Part shown: piece by piece, positions 11,777 through 24,549 of the stretch
Numbering within the stretch: position 1 is the first letter of the stretch
Layout: each line of letters starts with the position of its first letter
Source of the DNA: Gordius sp. MW1
Lineage: Eukaryota; Nematomorpha; Gordioida; Gordea; Gordiidae
Assembly (NCBI GenBank): GCA_964036665.1
Contig: OZ038532.1
Location: 4,092,001-4,156,000 of the forward strand
Direction of reading: 5' to 3'
DNA length: 64,000 bases
The notes under the pieces: model-generated
What the model saw: only the letters and a program-made list of their open reading frames with translations
Database searches by the model: none
Told to the model about the DNA's origin: nothing
Position numbers and translations under genes: made by a program

Positions 11777-13298
11777 GGCGATGACTACGCCTACCATTAA
11801 ATTTAGTTTGCGCAGCCATTTTCGAAAATGCGTTTCTTATAATTACCATTTTCCGATCAACAAATGTTCGGTATTATGATAACGTTGTTCACAAATAAAT
11901 AGCGCAATTTTTTTTTGATTTGATTTCAATCGCCTAGGGCCATGCAATTGTATAAAGATAGTAAGTACAATTTTTTTAAAATGATTATATCGCTGTAGAA
12001 AGAAACTTTTGGACATTATTTCGAATCAAGGGCAAATTATGAACACAAAATTTTCACCAATTATTAGGCAAAGATAAAATAGATCAAGATTTAAATATAG
12101 ATCATTAAGGTATCGCTGTGTTAAGGGGGGGGGGAGGGAAGTAAAGAATTGCACAAACCAATGAACCCCAAGAAATCTTTTTAAAAATTCTGGAGGTAAT
12201 ATTTAAAATTGTGATTTTTAAACTATTTTCTATAGGTGGTATTTTTTGATATGTATTTATTGGTATTGAATATTTTAAAGCTAATATGTTAGAGTGTAGA
12301 GTCCATGAAATTTTCAGAATGGCTGCAAGTAACATATTTTTTATTGTTTTAAATTCATAATTAAGATGTATGCAATCCTCAACAATCCGACATAGATACC
12401 AATAATTATGATGTTAGTGATTCTCAACATCCCTTTCTAAAAAGTAATTACATTTAAACTGTTGTAAACTTTTTAGGTATTAAAATAGATTAGAGTCTAC
12501 TAAAATGCCTCGAAAGTTTAGGAAAGGCAATGGTAGATTGAAAAAGGACACTAGTAAATTAATATAAATTAATTATATTTTACAATTTTTTTGGGTTTAA
12601 CCTTTAAGCAGAAAAGCAAACCTATTGAAGTGCAAAAATCTCTCCACCTGTGTTTAAATTTACAAATATCCTATAAATTTTTAATATTATAATTTATGGT
12701 TAATAAAAGATGCATTTTATACTAAATTGTTTATTACAGTCTTTTATTGATTTGTTAGTGTAATTAACATATTGAAGGATAGCTTTATCAATAAAATTTA
12801 ATAAGTACTTAGACATATATACAATTTTCATTTTTATATTATTTAAAATATGACATCAAACTAAATTATATAAAAAAAATATTAAAATTTAATTGTTTTG
12901 ATATTCACTTAACTTGAAGTTTAAAAAATTGCATAAATTATTTTGCAAAGATCAATTTCATAAAACTATGATTTGAACTCTAATATTAAGATGATTACTC
13001 TACCTAAAATATGACATCAAACTAAATTATATAAAAAAGTCATTTAAATTTAATTGTTAGTTATCTTTAATGTTTCACAATAGTTGATATTCTCTTAGCT
13101 TAAAAAAATTGCACAAATTATTTTGCAAAAATCATTTACATAAAACTTTGATTTAAATTATAATATTCATTTGTAAATAGCTATTCTTGTCACGTAAACA
13201 AACGAATTACCGAACGTGTTCGTAATGTTAATTATAAGAAACACATTTTTGAAAATGGCTGCGCATACTAAAATTAATGGTAGGTGTGGCCATGGCCG
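11777..13298. mobile_element. Inverted-repeat DNA transposon relic, non-autonomous
   Basis: The ends are imperfect inverted repeats of about 100 bp: left GGCGATGACTACGCCTACCA, right (reverse complement) GGCCATGGCCACACCTACCA. Both continue into CGCAGCCATTTT and TTTCTTATAATTA. GAAATTGC flanks both sides (11769-11776 and 13299-13306), a candidate 8-bp target duplication. There is no transposase frame. The interior holds a C/G-rich spot (12120-12140) and a tandem duplication at 12845-13165. Confidence 0.65.
12845..13168. repeat. Diverged ~162-bp tandem duplication
   Basis: The segment starting AAAATATGACATCAAACTAA at 12845 recurs at 13007 with point changes and small indels. Both copies pass through TAATTGTT, TTGCA(T/C)AAATTATTTTGCA and ATAAAACT(A/T)TGATTT. 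Confidence 0.75.
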
Positions 13299-13383
13299 GA
13301 AATTGCACATACTGCGGTGAAGAGAAATCGAAGCGATTTTAGGTATTTAAAAAAACGGCGCATACGTTAAAAACAGTTTTTGC

Positions 13384-13685
13384 CATAGACTAATAAAACT
13401 ATAGACTGCCGAACAGCTGATAATTTTACAGCAAATATAGCCACCGCAATATTGTGGGAAATTTTAACCAAACAATAGAATTCAGCAAAATTTATTGTTC
13501 TAATCTACTTTTTTTTATTTATAAATTAAGTTATTAGTCTTATTTATTTTCTTCAATATCTTATTGTGGAGAAGTTTAAATATTGTTGTTGAATTTTTCC
13601 TACAATATGGCAGCTATTTTGGTGTCTGAATGATTTTAATAGTAAAAATCAGCTGTTCGGCAGTCTATAGTTTTATTAGTCTATG
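13384..13685. mobile_element. 302-bp MITE with perfect 38-bp TIRs, 8-bp TSD
   Basis: The terminal inverted repeats starting CATAGACTAATAAAACTATA are identical over 38 bp at both ends. GTTTTTGC occurs immediately outside each end (13376-13383 and 13686-13693), an exact 8-bp target duplication. No coding capacity. The perfect ends and duplication suggest a recent insertion. The 8-bp duplication fits hAT, but the terminal sequence is not one I recognise. Confidence 0.88.
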
Positions 13686-13699
13686 GTTTTTGCATAGAA

Positions 13700-15540
13700 A
13701 TCGTTAAAGAATTTAAAATTTTCTGATCATTTAAAATTTGCGACATCTAAAAGTTGGCAGCTTCTAACTTGAAGTGGATATTCATTTATCAAAGCAAATG
13801 TTGGTAAAAGCAAACAAATATAATATAGATGCAAGAAAACAAAATTTGGGAAAGGAATTCTTCAGCATGAAACTCTTTAAATAAATTAAGATCACACTTG
13901 TCATTTATTGTCAACGCTGCCTTCCACTTGTAATTTTGCATATTAGCAAATTCTATAATTCAGGCGCGTAAATTTTTGAAAAAAAGTTGATTAATACATT
14001 AATTAAACACGTTAATATATTATAGTTTAGTTGCATAAGAGATTTTAAGATACTTATAAACACCTAGATAGATGTATTTTACCCATGTGATATCAATAAC
14101 TTAATAAATCTTTATATTAAGTAAAAAATAAATATATATATGTATATATATACATTTTATTCTTTTAATTAAATTTTTGAGAAAAAGCTTAAACCGCCAC
14201 CGTTATAATTTCCGAATATTATTGTGCGAATTTTTATAAAAAGAAACATGATTGAACATTTTACCCCGTGAATAGGGGTCAAAGTAACGTGAAAAAAGTA
14301 GCACAAATCATGGTTAGAGCTAAAATACGAAAAATTAATCAAACCACTAATCGAACATATAGCATTTAAGTTAGAAAAATAAAGAAAATTTTGACATGTA
14401 CATTTTAACGCACAGTTATTTCCTGTGAAAGTTATTTAATAAGTTCACTTTCATAATGTTTATACAAAATATAGATAAATTTTGTTATAATAAGACAAGT
14501 ATATCTTTATAAAAATAAGCATTTAAATCTTAATATCCTTAAATGGAAATAGGCATTAGGTCGCATATTAACAATGTTATTATAACTTATTTAACAAAAT
14601 GTTTAAAGTCTTTTACACTAACTAAAAGTAATATTTTGTGCGTTGTAGAAATTGAAGACCTTGTTTTAATCTAATAATGGCTAAATTAAAATTTTATACT
14701 CCTTAAAGAAATATATGAATGAAATAATTTGGCATTATTAAGTTTAATAAGAAACGCATAAATATAATTCACAAATTAATTTTATAATTAACTTGTGTTT
14801 AAATTTGTCTTGAAGTTAGGGCCTGTCCTTCTAATTAACTTTAAATCTTGCGTTGTCTTATAAGAATATATTAATAGTATATAAGATATATTAATCTTTC
14901 GATTTGCACTTTGAAATAAATAAAAAGGTAAATAAAATTTAAACTGAGAAATATAATCACAAAATGGTTAATGAAAGGTGACAATCACACATTTTAAAAA
15001 TTAATTATTTAGAATAATATTATTAAGCTTAAACAGTATTCATGAATCTATACTAATGATAAATATTTTAAATTATGGGCTTACTTTTTATGTAATACCA
15101 ATAAAATTTACAATATTTATAATTCATACATTGTTATTTATGATTGAAAGATGCCTGAATAGTTTAAATATCTATAATGAAATTATGTCCTAAGGTCATA
15201 TTTGTGCAATTATAGGCTTCGAGTGTATGTTATAATATGACAAAGTTTCATAAAATTATCCATCTAATTTACAAATTACATTAAAGCATTATAATTTCAT
15301 ATAATGGTTGATTTGCTCGATTCAATTAAACTTTAATTAATTAGCCATACAGAACTTGAAATATCAAATAGCGTTGACTACTGCTAAAAAACATGTGATC
15401 TTGCTAATTTTAAAATTAAATATACTTGTTTATTATAGACATCTATTTTACAATCTTTTAAGGTACGACAATGGTGAAATTTTGTATATAATGAATTAGT
15501 GAAATTGTACCTATTAACTTTTATATTCCCAAAAATTTAT
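13700..15540. other. AT-rich spacer, nothing recognised
   Basis: About 1.8 kb between the MITE and the 3' end of the fucosyltransferase gene. Very AT-rich, with TATA microsatellite at 14130-14155. No frame with recognisable protein similarity. Confidence 0.5.
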
Positions 15541-15551
15541 TTATTTTTGTT

Positions 15552-18500
15552 TTATGTGTTATTAATTTCACAAGAATCCCACCAATGTAATATTTTCTGT
15601 TGTTTGACATGGTCCGGCTTCGGATTCGATTGTCGCGTATTAGTTGGGATATTTATCGAGTCTTTGGCTAAATTACAAAGGTTATACCAGGTTGTATGCG
15701 GAGTGTTATTCCAACTCCAAGTTTTAGACCATTCTAAGTATTTTGTGTATTTTTTGTATGAATTACCCACAAACCTCAAATATTTAGCAAGTGCTGCTGG
15801 CCCATTAAAATCATCTATGTGTATGTACGAATTTGGAATAGCCCATGTTTTGTAACTTTCTCTTTTTGTTCCTCCCACTATAGGAACGGGTCCTATTCTG
15901 CTAAGGCGGTTCCAATACTTCTCTGTTATGTAAGCCGGGCAAGTCTCACTGTTTTCTATCGCTATAATAAACTTGTAACGAGACAATAGATTCTTGGTAC
16001 ACGTAGAGTCATGGGTCATCTTTAATGCATTCTGATTTTTAATACATATTAATTGAATAATCATCTCTAACTTTAATAATCATATATGTGGGATAAATGT
16101 TTTGTTAACTATTGTATGCAGAATAATTCTAAGAACCTTAGAGTTAATTAGTTATAATTAGGCGTCTACCAAGATTTATTTGATGTAATCTAAAGAGATT
16201 ACATGTAGGGGAGACCGGGACTACTTTAGCCATAAAAAATTAAATCGCGTTTTAAAAAAAACTAAAAAATGTTTTTCCAATTTTTTTGTTGGAATCTATT
16301 TTTAAGGACTATTTTTATTAAAGGAAAAAACTTTGGAAGGAAATAAGTATAAGTTTTCTCATAAATTAAGTTAAAAAAAAACCAAAAAATTTCGAAAATG
16401 CCCGGGGCTAGTCATAGCCGATAGATTCTGACGTTTTCACTTCTTATTAGTGTATGCTAACTTAAATCAATAAAAAGATTGTTTCTTTATAAAAAATGTA
16501 GAAAATGCAAATGTAATATGATTGTATTTTATATAAAACAAATAAAAAAAGGGTCAAGATGACAATCTGACTTAAGAACACTTAAAAGACGGATATAGCA
16601 ATGGAAAAAAACTTTTAGTCGTTTTGTAATGTATAATCATAGTCTATTTCTATTCCAAATAACACTAAGTTAGATTATTAAACAAAATTTTTTGTTTTTT
16701 AAATCTTGTCATTTGTAAGACACAATGAAAAATGGCTAGCAATAGCCCCTCTCCGACTAGCCCCGACCCCTCACAATTAATAATTTAAGATGTTGTATTG
16801 CATTTAAAAATTTAATCATTAGACGGTTTTTATATAAAAAATCTCCCTTTATAAGATAAAAGTTAAATCAATCCAAAATATTCAGCCAAAAAAATTTTAT
16901 GTGCAAAATAAAACATTTTGTCAAGGCTACTAATAGCCCCGAAAATCGTTTTTTCGCAATAAAAATTTTAAATTTGATTTTTTCTGTTCAAAAATTTTTT
17001 CACTTATGCCTTATAAAAAAATACACGTATGGTTTAAATTTTGATTTAATATCATTATTATTTTAAAAATAATAATTAGAAAGATAATAGTAACCCAGGG
17101 CTACGACTAGCCCCGGTGTTCCCTTATATAAAACCGACAAAATTAAAATTGTTTAAATTTTATAATTCATCAAGATATCAATATTTAAAAGATTGTAAGC
17201 AACTGAGCGACCCAGTAATACATTATAAATGATTTTATAAGCTTTTTATTTGCATTAATGTAAATAATTGGATGTACCTTTTTCAAAACTAAACATTTTG
17301 GATTTTTGAAGCATTTTCCAAACAGGTCCATCTCAGGTATATATCGCTTTAATTCTAATACATAGTCCAACCTTTTTGCTGCTCGACAATTACTAATTGT
17401 AGCTGATTACAAATATAAATATATAAAGCGATGGGAAAGCATAAATGAATTTGAAAACAAATTATAAAACCATATGACCAAAATTCAAGAATAAGGATAT
17501 TACAATTGATTGATAAAGTATCTATAAGGGATTATTATTAGTAGCTTAGTTTAATGGTTTATTATATTTGATATTTAATTTATCTTGTCTACTAAGGGTT
17601 GGCATGTTATTGCTTAGAATAAATTAACCAAATATACCATATAAAAAAATAATGTTTAATAGGTTTAAGCGACAGTTAACCTGGACCCTATTTTCTATTA
17701 TTGAATATATATGTATTCATGGCAAACAAAGTTATAGTACCAGCTATAAGTTTTCTATTTTTAAAGGCTTTGGTTTTGAGCTTGGGACTTTTCATATACC
17801 GAGCCTGTTTATTACGGACACCATAAGGCAAATGAATGTCGCTTCGAGGATCTATGCTAACTATATGGTCAAAATAATACTGCCAATATGTAATGTATGG
17901 CGCTGGAAATTGATATTTGGACGTTCTAAGTCTAAATTTGGCCGCAGATTCTCTGGTCACTAGTACAAATTTGACCCCCTTTTTTAATAGGTCTTTTCCC
18001 CCAGGTAAATCTGTAGGGTAATCCCTAGAATTTGTATAATAGGGATCTATAACTATGTAGTCAGCCAGATATATTTCTGATTTGTTAACGATAAGGCATG
18101 GTCCACCAGGCCTGGACATAGATGATGTGTCGTATTTATTCATAGCACGTTTAAATACGTTATAAAAGTGACCGTTCCAAAAATGAAATATTGGAACCTG
18201 CAATGCATCATTAGTTCCATGGGATTTAAACATCTGAAGAACTTGATTATATTTCAGCATTATGTAGCTAAAGCTATTCTTTGAATTTAAATTCGAAGTA
18301 TCATCAGTGCAACTGTCCTTTGATGTATCTGCTATATAAATATCATCTATTGGTTTACGTTCAAATCCTGTGATGCAAAAATTAAAATCACCTTACTCAA
18401 TTATCTCATAGGCAATTACTTTAATAAAGAACGAATGTCGTAATTTAATATAATTACAAATTAGATACTTTACTGTAGATGAGAACTAGAAAAACGTATA

Positions 18501-18558
18501 TAATCATAATGGCTGTTAATTTTGATTTAAAGCGTTGAATCCTTAAGATTTTTTCCAT
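15552..18558 (-). CDS. Alpha-1,3-fucosyltransferase (GT10), complete, 4 exons
   Basis: Exons 18558-18474, 18367-17741, 17402-17278 and 16031-15552 join in phase to 438 aa. Enzymes of this family transfer fucose from GDP-fucose to GlcNAc of N- or O-glycans in the Golgi. The first exon encodes a type II anchor: basic MEKILRIQRFKSK then a hydrophobic segment (about residues 14-29). Exon 2 carries the acceptor-side domain (VPIFHFWNGHF, SIDPRSDIHLPYG). Exon 3 has ATISNCRAAKRLDYVLELKR and MDLFGKC, the SNC..R..Y..L...I.VD.YGKC pattern. Exon 4 carries the donor-binding motif YKFIIAIENSETCPAYITEK (about residues 298-317), then PNSYIHIDDF and a Cys-containing C-terminus. Length is normal. Whether it makes core alpha-1,3 or Lewis-type linkages cannot be told. 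Confidence 0.92.
16208..17124. mobile_element. GGGGAGACCGG MITE, copy 1 (TA target)
   Basis: Ends are AGGGGAGACCGGGACTA and (reverse complement of the right end) AAGGGAACACCGGGGCTA, flanked by TA on both sides. Repeated TAGCCCC/GGGGCTA motifs occur inside. It lies in the third intron of the fucosyltransferase gene and is alignable along its length with 41229-42000. TA duplication and lack of coding suggest a Tc1/mariner-type MITE; assignment inferred. Confidence 0.75.
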
Positions 18559-18614
18559 CAAAAATATATCTGGTTGATACAGTGAAGGCTTGATCTAAAG
18601 ACTTCTAAACAAGG

Positions 18615-18760
18615 GCTGGGCGTAGCCAGGATTGGATTTAGAGCGGGGCAATAATGATTTAGGATAATATTTGGAAATTTTATCCATAATTTGATTTTAA
18701 CGAATTTTTGGATTTAGAGGGGCAGCCGCCCCTTCCTACCACTCCCTGGCTACGCCTATG
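18615..18760. mobile_element. GGGCGTAGCCAGG MITE (family M), copy 1
   Basis: 146 bp. Left GGGCGTAGCCAGG, right CCTGGCTACGCC, flanked by AAACAAGG on both sides (18607-18614 and 18761-18768), an exact 8-bp target duplication as in hAT elements. It lies just upstream of the fucosyltransferase start codon at 18558. Confidence 0.88.
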
Positions 18761-18769
18761 AAACAAGGT

Positions 18770-20226
18770 AACACTTAGTTGACGATGATGTTTCACTTGC
18801 AGAAGTTCAATTACTACATTACTTAAAAGGTTTTGTAGGTCTTATATTTAAGGTGCATGATTTATGGGAAGTTTAAAAAGGCCTCCTTTATTTGACAAGC
18901 TTTGTATTTGATGTACCTTTAATTTATTCATGTAGATTTTGCTTTGACATGATATTCAATTCAACGTTTACAGAGGTAATGCTTTTAAATGTTGTGGGAT
19001 ACTTCATAAAAAGATGTAATTGATGATCTTTAATTGATTATGGTTACAAATTACAACTTTTATAGGTTAATAGTAAAAGATCTTAATAATGCTGTAACTT
19101 ATCTTATAAATTGCGAGTAGATAATGTAGAAACTATAAATATTTACACCTTTGTTTTTTTAATAAATAATGAAAAAACATTTTTTGTCTTATATTTTAAT
19201 GTAGGGTTATAACAATTTTTTTAATATAACAGCAGGTCATATTTTCACAATAACATGTGAGATCCACGCTTTTAAAAGGTCATTTTAAAAGGCTATGCTA
19301 AAATATAGATCTACTAATTACTTAAATATCCCCCTTGGCAAACATATTTAGCGATGTATTGATAAATTAATGACATTCGGCCAATGCGCCCATAAATATT
19401 CCAGGTTCGCCTCAATTTTCTGGTTTTTTTTCTCAATTATATGCAAGAAAAAGGTTCTAGTCAAAACTATAAAAATATTTATGTTCGAAAGGTGATGAGA
19501 GTTGCCTGGCTTTAGAGTCGCTAAAATTGCCAACCGATAAATATTATACAGGGACATTTTATATATTCGAGCTTAGAAATTTGACCAGATATATTTTAGT
19601 GTTAACTTCCGCGAGTTTCTTAGCGCTTACATGTTATTCAATGAAACTAAGTAGTTTTAAAAATTACCTTATTAAATTATTTTTAAAATCATACTTAAAA
19701 AAGCATATTTCTCATAAAAACGTGGAAAATATTCATTCCCCTCATCAAAATCTTGAAAAAAAATATTTAGCTTGTCGGTGCTAAATAAATATTTCGTATT
19801 TTCCAAATTGAATTTGTTGTAAAAAATAAAAGAATAACCTGCTTGACTTAAAACTAGAAAAAAGTTGTTTATATATGTAGAAAAAGTGATTAAAAATGTA
19901 AAATTGGAAGATCCTCCGATGACTATATTATACTAGTTTATTTTTACTATTCGATGCATTTTGTTTTATATATGTTATTTTATTCTAAACGTTCCATTTG
20001 AATAAATTTTGACTTGGACTTAAAGATAGTCTCCATTGGTTTAAACAATGCAATGCACGCATCACAAATGTCATCCCAAGAAGATAATCCAGTATTGTGG
20101 AATATATGAAATTTTTAATCTTCCTATTACAAAATAGGGAAGAAAAATGTCTTTATGTATTCTTTTTAACATAGCTTCTATCTATATGTATAACTTTATC
20201 ATGAATTTCATATTATTTATAAAACC
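18770..20226. other. Intergenic, nothing recognised
   Basis: AT-rich DNA 5' of the fucosyltransferase gene. Short open frames near 19348-19784 show no recognisable domains, splice context or compositional bias. Confidence 0.45.
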
Positions 20227-22761
20227 TTCAATATTAGTGTTTCCTCGTCTCGGTCTCGAAAGCAAAATCTCGTCTCGTCTCGGGTGTTATTATGAAATTC
20301 TCGATCTCGTCTGGTTCTAAAAAATATTGGACTGTCTCGATGAGAAACTCGACATGTCCCGACTTTTATAAACAAAATTATACTATTTAAATTTTTCCTC
20401 TAATATTTAAATTATATAAATAAAAATAAATTAACGAAAATGAAAATGGCGCACAACTTTTTATTTAAAAACCTGAATAAGTATTATTTGTATATTTAAA
20501 GTAGCTGGGACCCTTAGTTAACAGTGGCAAGAATAAGTAAAAATATTATATAAATAAGTTAAGAAAATAGCTGTAGCCCTATCACTTCGTTTTTAAAAAA
20601 TTTACTGCACTTTATCACAATATTATAGAACAAAAGGTACGATTACGAGTGGAAACTTTTTATAAATATTCATAACATAAGTGAATAGTTGCACACATTA
20701 AAACGTTGTAAAAACAACATAAACTGTAGCATTAGAGTTGTTGAATTGCTAACTAGCTTTAAACTCCAGACGCGAGCACGCCCACTGAGTTGCTTAATAT
20801 GCCCCTTAGCACAATATGTCCTCGCTGTTCAATGCACTAGGCAGTAGCATATAAAAATGCTCGAGGGCCGAGCAGAAACTCGAGCAGATGGTAGCTGGAG
20901 TTGAAGCAAGTTAGCAATTTAACAACTTTATGTAGCATCGTAACTGGTAGAAAATAGACTTTTGAGGTTTACAATAAAGTGCACATATATAGTGATGGGA
21001 AAACCCGGGGTTTTCTAAACCCAAGCCTGAGGTTTTAGGTTAGGTTGTTTTAAAACCTCGAGGTTTTAAACCTACCTAACCTAAAAACTTTTAGGCTTAG
21101 CATGGGTTTTGCATCCACCTAAGGGTTCCCCAACGTCCCTAACTAAAATTTTGGGGCAAGATTCAAACTCTAGCCCAAAACATTAGGTCGGAACGAAATG
21201 CAAAACCCCGAGGTCACCTTGGGGTTTCCATTCATAAGGTATGGTTTTTATATCCTAATATTTCGGCTGAATGACGGTCACTAAGCAATTTTATAAAATA
21301 AATTATTAATTATCATTTGTTCTGATTTAAAAAATAAATTAAAATAATATTGTATCCTAATATCAATATATAAAATAATAATATCAAATAAATACTCTAC
21401 TATATTGTGATAAAAAATGTAAATGTATTATATCGGTTATGGCCATCTATAAACTATTTTAATTTAGATTAACACATTATATCCTTATCTTATACCATGC
21501 ATGTAGTAGTAGCACAGCACCATACCATATAACTCCCCCCCCCCTTCTCTTTCCCTTCTCACACAACCCCGCGATGCGAGCATGGGGATACTCTTGCTCC
21601 AAAATATTCACACTCAAAGAGCAAGGCAGTCGCCTTGCTCCAACCCTGCTCTACTCCAGGCCATCCGTGTTCCCAACCCCGTTCCAACCCCACATAACCC
21701 AAATATTATTTTGTATGGGAGGCGATGCGCTACTATGCTATGACGCATACATATCCATATGCATAAGTTAGGGAGGGAGGAGAAGGGGAGAGTGCGTGCT
21801 GTGCTGCTACAAGCTATGCATAAGCTATGCAGTAGTTAAGAGTGAATAAACATTACTTACATGGCGTTTAGATGAATTAGCTAATTTTAGATTTTACCTG
21901 AATATTTTCCTTTAATTTAACCCTCCAATGTACTTATAGAAATCCCAACCCTGAAGTGACTTATGGGGTTTGTAAGAACCCATTCTTAAAATGATCATAA
22001 TTTTAAAAACAATAGAGTAACACGTCTCAAATATTAAATATGAGTTTATTAAAGCCTCTTATAAGTTCGTAAAAAAATTAATTTAATTATAAATACTAAT
22101 TTTAAATTTATATGCAATTTACCAAACACTAAGAAAATGAATAAAAATCGAAATGACATGTTTTATTTTTGTAATGGAGACCAAACAGTTAGTAGAAATA
22201 TAAAAAGCAAATGTTTTTTTATTAAAAGAAGGTTTGAATAATATAAAAAACATGCATTCATGATAAAATGATTATACAGGAAAAAATTAGAAGACTCTAA
22301 AATCACTATTATCATCAAAAAAGACATTAATAAGTTCTTAGGTAAATAATTATTAAGCCGTAACCGATTATCGGAAGGTAGTAAACAATTAAATTTTTAC
22401 ATAATGGTTATTTTTTAAGTTTTAACAATATATTGTCGCCATCAAGTTGTCTCTCTTTTAGACTTTGAATTTAAAACATAAAAACATCTAATAAAAATGC
22501 CAATATTTGCGAAGATATTATCAATAAGTATAAAATTAAAACCACTTGATCAAATAGCCAAATTAATATATTACACCGCCTTCACAGCACGCACGCACCA
22601 TATTTATTAACAATAACTATAATTACTGCATAGCTTGTAGCAGTACAGTACGCTACGCACTATCCCTTACGCCTTACCCCTCCCTCCCTAGCTTATGCAT
22701 ATGGATATGTATGCATCATAGCATAGTAGCGCATCGCCTCCCATACAAAATAATATTTAGG

Positions 22762-24549
22762 CAGTCTTGTTAAGGAGCGGCGCTACAAGAGCGCCGCTCC
22801 GGAGCGCCGCTACATTTTTTCAAAAAAAGCTGGAGCGCCCCTCCTTTTTAAAAATGAGGAGCGGGAGCGGGAGTCGCTCCTTTTAGGGCTGGAGCGGAGG
22901 AGCGCTGCTTCTCCGCTCCTTTAAATTTAATATACAAAATTATATTATTTTATAAATATTAATAATATTTGTTAATTAAATTTAATGAAAATATAATATT
23001 AATTTAATTTAAATTTAATTTATTCATTATTAGATGTTGAGCCGAGTTTTATTTTGATCTTTCATCTAATAATTTGAAACATTAAACAGCTGTTTTTCCT
23101 TTTTATATTGAAATTTTTTTGAAAAATCTTGTAAATCATATTAATTTATTATTCATTTTATAGATATATAATAAAAAATAGTTTTATTATGGATCTAGAG
23201 ATAGAGATTATAGAAGATGAAGAAGAAACCGAAGTGGAATTTCCATTTCCACCATTTAAAAAATATTTCAAGCTTGTTTATACAGATATCTCCCTCAACA
23301 TTCAAGATGTGCTTGTCACAGTCTTAATTTGGTGGCAACAGTTGATGCAGAGAAAGCTTTAGGGGATAGAGGCTTTAAAATAGTATGTCAAAGTTTATTC
23401 CAAAAGTGTCAATCATTGTGGAATAAACTAAATATGTCTACAAATATGGCAGACGAAATTATTAGAAAGTTGGGTAGGTATCTAATATGCCCAAATTCCA
23501 CTAGGTGGAATTCGTATTATGAGTCTATGGTTTTGCTAGATAAAATAAAAGGACCTTGATGAGTTGTGTGATAACCATGGGCTTATGCGTTTTAACTCCC
23601 AAGAACGTAAATTTATTAGAAGAGTATAGTCAAGTAAATATTCAAATATAATCGTTATCTTAGTGATATAAATAAATTTTAGGTTATGGAAACTATTAAA
23701 AAATCTCTAAAAATTCTTGAAGGGGAGCTTCATAGGGTTTCCTAAGTCCTACCATTTTTAAACTCATTTCAAAATTAAATGAATTATCAGATTTAGAGTT
23801 TTGCCAACCTCTTGTAAAGTCTCTCATCAGCGGTATTAATAAAAGGTTTATAATAACATAAATTATATCTATTTAAATAACTTTATTGCAGATTTCCAAA
23901 TATTTATAATGATGATAATATAATTGCAGTGATTGTCCATCCTGCATTTGAATTGAATTGGGAATGGATAAAAGATCCAAAAAATATGGAACAAAAAGCC
24001 AGATTAATTAATTTCTTAAGGAAACAAATACCCGGCGGAAAAATAGCTACAACTAGTTCACGGAAACCTTATAATGATTTGGAAGATTTCTTTGGATTCC
24101 ATGAAATCGATTACCATGAAAATAATATATTGGATAAATATTTTTTAGATAATGATAGCAAAATTACTATTTTTGAACTTCCATGAATCAAAAAATATTA
24201 ATATTAAATACAATACCGCGCTTCCCTCTAGTGCTCCTGTGGAGCGCCTATTTAGTATCGCAAAACAGGTCTTAGGGGAGAGGCGTGGGTGTTTGTTAGA
24301 TTCTCATTTAGAAAATTTATTACTTTTAAAAGCTAATAAATATTATAAATATTTTGATATATCATATAATATAAATAAAACGTTTGGATGAAAAAATATG
24401 ATTTTGTTTCGTGTACCTACTAAAAAAAATGAAAATCAAAGGAGCGGTTATGGAGCGCAGCTCCATTAGTTGGAGCGGGAGCGCTCCTTTTAATATGTAG
24501 TAGCGGGAGCGGGAATCGCTACTTTTAAAAAGGAGCGTTAACAAGACTG
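22762..24549 (+). mobile_element. Inner hAT transposon with broken transposase
   Basis: Termini CAGTCTTGTTAAGGAGCG and (reverse complement) CAGTCTTGTTAACGCTCC; target duplication TATTTAGG/TATTTGGG (22754-22761 and 24550-24557, one mismatch). Sub-terminal GGAGCGGGAGCGG-type repeats occur at both ends. It sits inside the right arm of the middle element, so it is younger than that element. Confidence 0.88.
23190..24391 (+). pseudogene. hAT transposase remnant
   Basis: Starts with an acidic N-terminus (MDLEIEIIEDEEETE) at 23190. It changes frame near 23290 into HSRCACHSLNLVATVDAEKA and CPNSTRWNSYYESMVLLDKI, conserved hAT core motifs. The next piece (23929-24186) has FELNWEWIKDPKNMEQKA. The C-terminal dimerisation domain (24210-24391) is clear: [20 protein letters not shown] then [12 protein letters not shown]. 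The zinc-finger BED region and part of the catalytic core are missing, and stops separate the pieces, so it is not functional. Confidence 0.88.

Noticed and set aside
15499..15855. Plus-strand 118-aa frame opposite the fucosyltransferase exon 4
   Set aside because: Shadow of the real minus-strand exon, whose motifs are unambiguous.
19348..19557. Membrane-anchor exon of the fucosyltransferase
   Set aside because: A better anchor exon at 18474-18558 joins in the correct phase and has a basic plus hydrophobic start.
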